From positions 1 through 14,550 of the forward strand of contig JADJSD010000018.1 in the NCBI GenBank assembly GCA_016711875.1: a stretch of 14,550 nucleotides of DNA, written 5' to 3'. Every line of letters starts with the position of its first letter. The stretch's first letter is position 1. The stretch comes from Betaproteobacteria bacterium (GTDB taxonomy: Bacteria; Pseudomonadota; Gammaproteobacteria; Burkholderiales; Usitatibacteraceae). Shown here in pieces: positions 9,535 to 14,550 of the stretch. The notes under the pieces are model-generated. The model did not search any database, was not told where the DNA came from, and worked only from the letters and a program-made list of their open reading frames with translations. The position numbers were made by a program, and so were the translations under genes.

Positions 9535-9561
9535 ATTGTCTCTCCAGCGACAGATAGTCAA
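9535..9561 (-). promoter_or_regulatory. Weak promoter-like pair ahead of the efflux operon
   Basis: On the minus strand TTGACT (9556-9561) stands 15 bases before GACAAT (9535-9540); CAATGC two bases further would give 17-base spacing. Both -10 matches are poor. A short dyad ACAGA/TCTGT surrounds the -35-like box. It lies about 39 bases upstream of the first start codon (9496), which is the right place for the operon promoter. No MerR- or CopY-type operator is convincing. Confidence 0.25.
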
Positions 9562-9610
9562 GTCTGTTATCGGTTTCTGAATGCTCGTTCCGCAGTGCCG
9601 ATGTAGGAAG

Positions 9611-9769
9611 TCACAAGGGCCTGACGCGACCCGGGGCATACTGCATGCGTCGTGCGGAGCCCTCAGGCGTGCGACCGGCCGACCACCGCCCCTATTTGCC
9701 GCTTCGCCCCTTCGCGAGCCCAGACCAGCACGATCAGGAGTCCAATCCGCCGATCCACCACAGGACCAT
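9611..9769 (-). CDS. Possible small membrane protein with SHOCT-like tail (frameshifted)
   Basis: From the ATG at 9769, with GAGGG 7 bases upstream, the chain reads MVLWWIGG, then (adding one G near 9742) LGLLIVLVWAREGAKRQIGA, a single membrane helix followed by basic residues. After another frame change near 9665 the frame gives PEGSARRMQYAPGRV, which resembles the short C-terminal SHOCT motif (L-x-R-Y-A-x-G-E-I type). It would end at the TGA at 9611, about 50 residues in all. Short TM-SHOCT proteins are common near metal efflux genes. This relies on two assumed indels in 160 bases, so it is tentative; the alternative is noncoding spacer. Confidence 0.35.
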
Positions 9770-9838
9770 CCATCCGCCCTCGATATCTAGCGCGATTTTC
9801 GCGAGGCCGGACCAGGGCTGATGGAGTGGGCCACCGAT

Positions 9839-10215
9839 TCAGCCGTCGATCATCCCCGAGCCGAAATGCGGGCTTTTCGTGATTGCGCCCTCGTCGGTGT
9901 GATGCCCCATGACGGTCAGCCAGTGCTGCCGCTCCGGTGGTAGGGCCCCGTCCAGCGGACGACCAGTGGAGGTGACCGGAGGCTTCCCAGCCTCTCGCGT
10001 CCCCATGATCATCCCCGTCTGCGGTGTCACCCCCCCCCGCGCTCCTCGCGAAGGCCGCGGCGGATGGAAGAATGCTCGTCCTCATTGAGCTCGGGAAGAC
10101 GGAAATGGCACATCTGGCACTTGGCCGACTCGCGCCGCGCGAAAGCGGTGCGGCTTGGGAACCCGAATGAGCGCTTGAGGCACTCTGGTCAGGACACGAG
10201 AGACGCCGCTTTCAT
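9839..10215 (-). CDS. Possible small zinc-ribbon-like protein (frameshifted, uncertain)
   Basis: From an ATG at 10215 the frame reads MKAASLVS, an in-frame TGA where a Cys would complete a CPEC pair, then CLKRSFGFPSRTAFARRESA and KCQMCHFRLPELNEDEHSS. It continues to a run of nine C (10030-10038), beyond which a different frame stays open as TPQTGMIMGTREAGKPPVTS through GHHTDEGAITKS to the stop at 9839. The CxxC...CxxC layout suggests a zinc ribbon; CQMCH could also be read as a haem-c motif, but no signal peptide is present, so I prefer the ribbon. The reconstruction needs one substitution and one homopolymer indel. I do not recognise the family. Confidence 0.3.
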
Positions 10216-10399
10216 GCCACCACCATCCCGCGCGGATGATCCCCTCGAACGCGAGCGATGGGGGTCGTCCCATCCCATCCAGGGGGACTTCGCCCTCCCG
10301 GAACATCGGTACTGGCGGCGGACCGTTCAATCAGATGAAGAAGGCTTTTCAAAGCAATCGCTCGGAAGCGTGCCCCGGTCCCCCTCGGGTAGTGAGGCG
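10216..10399. other. Stretch without a supported gene
   Basis: Between the methyltransferase stop and the zinc-ribbon candidate. Open frames exist on both strands, but none shows a ribosome binding site, a family motif or a plausible join to its neighbours. Together with 9611-10215 it makes about 790 bases in which nothing is securely identified. Confidence 0.5.
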
Positions 10400-11015
10400 T
10401 CAGCCCACCATCCTGCAGTAGCAGTACACGAACTCCTGCTCGCTGCCCCACGGAGTCAGGTGGACTTCCTCGCTACTAGCGACCTTCTGGAACGGGGAAC
10501 CAAACTCGCTGTGAAGTTCGTCCGCGCTGTACCGCATGACTTCGAGGCCGCTGCATTTCTCAGGTCCCTGAGGGCCAACGGCCCCCACGACGATGTGGCC
10601 GCCCGGCTTCAGGCTGTGGCGCACGGCCGACACATAGCGGCGGCGCGCTTCGATGTCGCGCAAAAGTGAAAGACCGCGCGATCGTGCCAGAAATCAAATC
10701 GGTGCTCCGAAAGCTCGACACGCGTGATGTCGGCGAGGATCCACGTCGCGGCTGTGGCCCGCGAACCCAGGCGCTGTTTCGCGCCGGAGATCGCTGTCGA
10801 TGAGATGTCGAGGACGCTCAGGTTCGAATATCCACGATCCAGCAGGTCGTCAACGAGCGTCGACGTGCCTCCGCCAACGTCGATGATGGCGGCATCCTTG
10901 CCAGGCCAGCGCCTTCTACGAAGGCAATGGATCGTTCGAGATGTGGGCGGTACCAGCTCACGCGCTCGGCGGACTTCTGGCTGTAGACAGCAGCCCAGTG
11001 TTCCTGTTCAGCCAT
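10400..11015 (-). CDS. Class I SAM-dependent methyltransferase (frameshifted)
   Basis: Cytosolic methyltransferase of about 205 residues. The ATG at 11015 has GGAGGA 7 bases upstream (11023-11028). The N-terminus MAEQEHWAAVYSQKSAERVS leads into SWYRPHLERSIAFVEGAGL. The frame then breaks near 10898 and the SAM-binding motif I follows as AAIIDVGGGTSTLVDDLLDR, then NLSVLDISSTAI (motif II region) and FDFWHDRAVFHF (motif IV region). A second break near 10665 leads to RRRYVSAVRHSLKPGGHIVV (post-motif region) and on to EQEFVYCYCRMVG at the stop at 10400. Proteins with this HW..VY....VSWY.PH start form a distinct methyltransferase group; the substrate is unknown to me. Placement after a Zn/Cd ATPase hints at a role in metal or metalloid stress, but this is inference. 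It lies 111 bases after the ATPase stop, with a hairpin between. Confidence 0.85.
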
Positions 11016-11104
11016 GTTGCAATCCTCCAGCGGGACTTGGCGCGGCCTCGGCCAAGCGACTTGGCAGTGAAGTGTGACACCGCGCGAAAGACAACACGAG
11101 CCCT

Positions 11105-11121
11105 GTGCCGACGATCGGCAC
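11105..11121 (-). terminator. Hairpin directly after the Zn/Cd ATPase stop
   Basis: Perfect 7-base inverted repeat GTGCCGA / TCGGCAC with a 3-base loop, 5 bases past the stop at 11127. On the minus strand it is followed by AGGGCTCG and no T-tract, so it may be a stabiliser or partial attenuator and not a full terminator. A second stem, CTTGGC / GCCAAG, lies at 11036-11056. Confidence 0.35.
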
Positions 11122-11126
11122 TTTCA

Positions 11127-13315
11127 CTAGATCGGCCGGACTGGAACCGCCGACCTGGTTTGAAGCAAACGAAGCGCATTCAGGATCACGAGCAACGAGG
11201 CCCCCATGTCTGCTGTAATCGCGCTCCACAACGTCGCCCGGCCGGCAAACGTGAGGATGACAAAGACTACCTTCACCAGCAGCGAGAACGTGATGTTCTC
11301 CCGCATGATCGCCACAGTGCGCCGTGAATGGGAAACGAGCCATGGGAGTCTCGACAGATCGTCAGACATCAGGGCAACGTCTGCGGTTTCGATGGCGGCA
11401 TCGCTACCGGCTGCACCCATGGCAATCCCGGAGGCTCGCGGTCGCCATCGCCGGAGCGTCGTTGACGCCGTCCCCAATCATGGCGACGGAGCCATACCGC
11501 TCGACCAGTTCCCGAATGGCCGACACCTTGTCCTCCGGGTAGAAGCTCGGAGCGCACCTCGTCGAAGTAAACTCGCGGCTCACCGCTCGGCGGTGCCGCG
11601 ATTGTCGCCGGTGAGCAGCACCAGCCGCTCGATCCCGAGCCGGCGCAGGCTGTCCAGCACTCCGGGTTTCGGCGCGTGGGCGGTCAGACAGCGCGATCAC
11701 CCCACAAACGTGACGCTCGTTGCCCACGACGACGACCGAGCTGCCGATGCCGGATAGTCGTTCGATCATCGCGTGCACTTCCGGGCGCTTCCCCGCCGCG
11801 TTCCTCCAGGTAGCGGTGCGAACCGACCCAGAACTCCCGGCCATCGATGCGGCCCGTCGCACCCTTGCCCGGAACCAGGGCGATACTGTCGGCGGCAGCC
11901 GTGGCGACCCCTAGCTTGGCCGCATGTGCCATGACGGCGCGGGCTAGCGGATGGGACGAGCTCCCCTCTAGAGCCCCAGCGCGCTCGATCAACTCCCGCT
12001 CCGTGTGGCCGTTCAGTGGTTCGACCGAGGTGACCTCGAGTCGCCCCTCGGTCACCGTCCCGGTCTTGTCGAACGCGATCGCCTTGAGACGTGCGGGGAT
12101 CTCGAGGAAGAGCCCGCCCTTCACCAACCCGGCCCGGGGCTGCAGAAGCAAGCGCCGCGACGATACTCACTGGGGTCGAAATCACGAGCGCACAGGGACA
12201 GGCGATCACCAGCAGCACGAGAGAACGGTAGGAGCCACATGCTCCAGCCTCCGGGGACAGCAGCGGCGGGACCAGCGCGAACAAAAGCGCCAGCACCATG
12301 ACGGTCGGCGTGTACCGGCGGGCGAACTGCTCGACCCACTGCTCGGCCGCTCCTCGCTTCGACTGAGCGTCGCGCACGAGGCGGATGATCTTGGCGAGTG
12401 TCGTGTCGCCGGCCGCTCGGGTGCTGCGGACATCCAGCGCGCCATCGCCATTGATAGTACCGGCGAACACCTCTGAGCCGGGCTCCTTCAACACCGGCAT
12501 GCTCTCACCCGTGATCGGGGCCTGATTGATCGCACTGGAACCCGCCACGACGACGCCGTCGAGGGGGACGCGATCTCCCGGACGAAGCACGAAGATCGCC
12601 CCCACCGAGACGTCCTCAATGGGAATGACCCCGATCGCCCGAAGGTAGCTTCACCCGTGCAGTCGGCGGGCTCAGGTCAAGCAGGGCCGCAACGGCGCGC
12701 CGCGCCCGGCCAATGCTCCAGGCTTCGAGCGCCAGCGAGAGGGCGAACAGGAATGCAACGCTCGACGCCTCGAACCACTCGCCAAGAGCGATCGCTCCAA
12801 TGATGGCGACCGCCATCAGCAGGTTCATGTCGGGACGCAGGCGAACGGCGGAGACCCAGGCCTTATGAATGACGAATCGCAACCCGGCGGCGATTCCGAT
12901 CAGGTAGAGCACCAGGGAGCCGATGGGTACCGCGTGATTGTGCCCGACACCCTCCCGCCCGAACGCCTGGAGCACCCCGCCGGCGAGCAACGCGCGTGCG
13001 TTGCGAAACCCGCGGTCGCGAACAGCCCGCTCAGCAAAGCGAACAGGTTTCGCTCGCGGCGCTCATCGTGCATCTGAAGCCCGCTCGTATGCCTTGCCTC
13101 GACCACGATCTCAGCACGCATCCCGGTCCGCTACGGCAGCCATGACGACGGCCGCAGGGGGTGGTGATGTCACGGTCATGATGCCGCTCAAGAGGTCGAA
13201 GGAAAGACAGCCTTCCCCTGACAGCGGGCCCCACCTCGCGGCGGAGCACGGCCACCTCCTCCGCGCAGTCGAGGCCGTGGACTTTGAGACGTAGCGAGCC
13301 CAAGCTATCGGTCAT
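11127..13315 (-). CDS. zntA: P1B-2 type Zn/Cd/Pb-exporting ATPase (heavily frameshifted)
   Basis: Inner-membrane ATPase exporting divalent soft metals from the cytoplasm; about 730 codons, usual for the family. Start MTDSLGSLRLKVHGLDCAEE: residues 14-20 give GLDCAEE, an HMA-like domain with one Cys and two Glu in place of GMxCxxC. Membrane helices follow (GSLVLYLIGIAAGLRFVI; MAVAIIGAIALGEWFEASSV), then the actuator ITGESMPV, TM6 VIACPCALVISTP (CPC), the phosphorylation loop AFDKTGTVTEG, the HP motif GSSSHPLARA, and MIGDGVNDAPAMATASL. The last helices contain LLVKVVFVI (Lys) and ITADMGASLLVILNALRLL (Asp), the residue pair of P1B-2 Zn/Cd/Pb pumps. Frame breaks lie near 11420, 11560, 11660, 11800, 12145, 12620, 12950, 13100 and 13200. 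Stop at 11127. It begins 27 bases after the PII-like gene; no strong ribosome binding site is seen, only GAGG 13 bases upstream. Confidence 0.93.
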
Positions 13316-13342
13316 CGAGTGGCGTGCCTCGGAAGTGTGCGC

Positions 13343-13680
13343 TCAAATGGCCTCGTCACCCGCTTCTCGACTGCGGATACTGACCACAGCCTCGACGTTG
13401 GTCACGAACACCTTGCCATCACCCCGCCGGCCGGTGTGCGCACCTCGGACCAGTGCCGCCACGAGCCCATCGGTGTCGGAATCCCGGCAGAGGATCTCGA
13501 GCTTGACCTGGGAGTGAAATCGACCGCGTAGTCGGACGCGTCGTGCGGGTAGCTCTCGTCCTTCTCGCGCCCGAAGCCTCTCACGTCAGACACCGTGAGG
13601 CCATGGACGTGCGCTTCGCGCAGCTCGTGCATCACTCGTGTGAGCATGAATGGCTGGATGTACGCCTCGACTCGCTTCAT
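13343..13680 (-). CDS. PII-like signal protein, metal-efflux linked (PII-NG type), one frameshift
   Basis: Small trimeric PII-fold regulator, 112 residues, the normal PII length. Start MKRVEAYIQPFMLTRVMHEL at 13680, after GGGAGT. The T-loop region reads GFGREKDESYPHDASDYAVD and lacks the uridylylated Tyr of the RGxEY motif found in GlnB/GlnK. One A is missing near 13517; restoring it gives FTPKVKLEILCRDSDTDGL and then the B-loop TGRRGDGKVFVTNVEA with the conserved TGxxGDGK, ending REAGDEAI at the stop at 13343. It lies between an HME-RND permease (11 bases upstream) and a Zn/Cd ATPase (27 bases downstream). PII proteins with a degenerate T-loop beside heavy-metal RND genes are known as the PII-NG group; their ligand and partner are not established. 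Here it most likely regulates the adjacent pumps post-translationally (inference). Confidence 0.9.
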
Positions 13681-13691
13681 GGGCAACTCCC

Positions 13692-14550
13692 TTAGAACTC
13701 GACGTCCCGCCGTTCGAGCCAGCGGTAGAGGATGGGCAGCAGGAACAGGGTCAGCAGAGTGGAGGTGACGAGCCCGCCGACGACCACTGAAGCCAGCGGG
13801 CGCTGTATCTCCGAGCCGGGCCCGGATGCGATCAGGAGTGGAATCAGCCTCAGAGCACCGACGAGCGCCGTCATTAGAACAGGCCGCAGGCGCAACTCGC
13901 CCCGCGCAGGACGGCGTCCTCAAGGGGTGGCTCTTCCCGCCTCAGTTGATTGAAGTAGGACACCATCACAACACCATTTAAGACCGCCACGCCGAACAGG
14001 GCGATGAACCCGACCGACGCTGCGACACCGGGGTCTTGTCCCGAGATGAACAGTGCAGCGACGCCGCCGAGTCAGGGCGAACGGGATGTTGAGCACGATC
14101 AGGACGGCATTGCGCAGCGAGCTGAAGCTGGTGAAGAGCAGCAGGAAGATCAGCAGAACCACCAGTGGCACCACGATGGAGAGTCGCGCCATCGCGCGCC
14201 GCTGGTTCTCGAACTGGCCTCCCAGGTGATGAAGTATCCGGGGGGAGGTGACTCTCGCGCGCCACGGCGCTCTGGGCATCTGCCACGAACGAACCCATGT
14301 CTCTCCCGGTGACATTGCACTCGATCACGATTCGCCGCTGGCCGCTCTCGCGACTGACCTGGGCGGGGCCTTCCTCCACCCGGATGTGAGCGAGCTGGCT
14401 CAGGGGTACGCGTTGGCCATCTTCGGCCGTCACCATCAGGTTCTCGAAGTGAGCGGGGTCGGAGCGCACGGCCTCCGGGAACCTCACGACGACCCGCGAA
14501 GCTGCGCTGCCCCTCCCGCAGCACGGTGGCTTCACTGCCCAATCGCCGTC
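13692..14550 (-). CDS. Second HME-family RND metal efflux permease, C-terminal part (runs off right edge, frameshifted)
   Basis: C-terminal roughly 286 codons of a CusA/CzcA-like pump. Recognisable pieces in order: GSEATVLREGQRSF, VVVRFPEAVRSDPAHFENLM, GQRVPLSQLAHIRVEEGPAQ, RRIVIECNVTGRDMGSFVAD (the periplasmic porter domain), GYFIT and GGQFENQRRAMARL, the TM block SIVVPLVVLLIFLLLFTSFS and LRNAVLIVLNIPFAL, then LRPVLMTALVGAL, GPGSEIQRPLASVVVGGLVT and STLLTLFLLPILYRWLERR at the stop at 13692. Frame breaks lie near 14500, 14235, 14075 and 13900. It differs clearly from the first RND (LERRDVEF against YLAGASEES at the C-terminus), so it is a paralogue and not a duplicate. Its adaptor and outer-membrane partner would lie beyond the window or be shared with the downstream operon. 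Substrate unknown; Zn/Cd is suggested by the neighbouring ATPase. Confidence 0.9.

Noticed and set aside
10109..10129. CQMCH as a cytochrome c haem site
   Set aside because: No signal peptide precedes it and no distal Met ligand pattern is clear; a nearby Cys pair and basic residues fit a zinc ribbon better.
10064..10669. Plus-strand open frame of about 200 codons
   Set aside because: Its right half is antisense to the methyltransferase C-terminal region; the rest shows no motif and no start signal.
1..14550. Genes treated as true pseudogenes because of the frame breaks
   Set aside because: Catalytic and structural motifs are intact in all of them and breaks are spread evenly over unrelated genes, which fits read error better than decay.
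1..14550. CRISPR arrays, tRNA or rRNA genes, insertion sequences
   Set aside because: No spaced direct repeats, no cloverleaf or ribosomal sequence, and no transposase motif was seen on either strand.

Overview
The window is GC-rich bacterial DNA (Gram-negative type, judging by complete tripartite envelope efflux parts and a lipoprotein). Every gene I can support lies on the minus strand, so transcription runs from high to low coordinates. The content is a heavy-metal efflux island. Nothing here fixes the taxon; a soil or aquatic GC-rich lineage is only a guess.

Upstream block (14550 down to 10400): the C-terminal part of an HME-type RND permease (entering from beyond the window), a PII-like protein resembling the metal-linked PII-NG group, a P1B-2 type Zn/Cd/Pb ATPase with a variant N-terminal metal domain, and a class I SAM-dependent methyltransferase. 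Spacings are 11, 27 and about 111 bases, so the first three look like one operon, with the methyltransferase possibly in it.

Middle (10399 to 9524): no well recognised gene. Two small candidates can be read if single-base errors are allowed: a zinc-ribbon-like protein (9839-10215) and a membrane-anchored SHOCT-like protein (9611-9769). A weak promoter-like pair precedes the next block.

Downstream block (9496 down to 1), a probable seven-gene operon: small Cys/His-rich secreted protein of CzcI type, TolC/CusC-like outer-membrane factor, periplasmic adaptor with an extra N-terminal FixH/YtkA-like domain, full-length HME-RND permease, helical lipoprotein, secreted BNR/sialidase-fold propeller with a CDCC motif, and the N-terminal part of a Cu-type P1B ATPase (YHS plus two CPMHP...CxxCGM domains), which runs off the left edge. 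Adaptor, permease and outer-membrane factor would form a tripartite pump taking metal from periplasm to exterior; the ATPase would feed it from the cytoplasm; the lipoprotein and propeller are periplasmic accessories of unknown role.

A dominant caveat: nearly every gene is broken into several frames by single-base indels, often in short homopolymers, while all family motifs stay intact. This is best explained by uncorrected read errors and not by gene decay. CDS coordinates below therefore span the reconstructed gene from its start codon to its true stop, across the frame changes.
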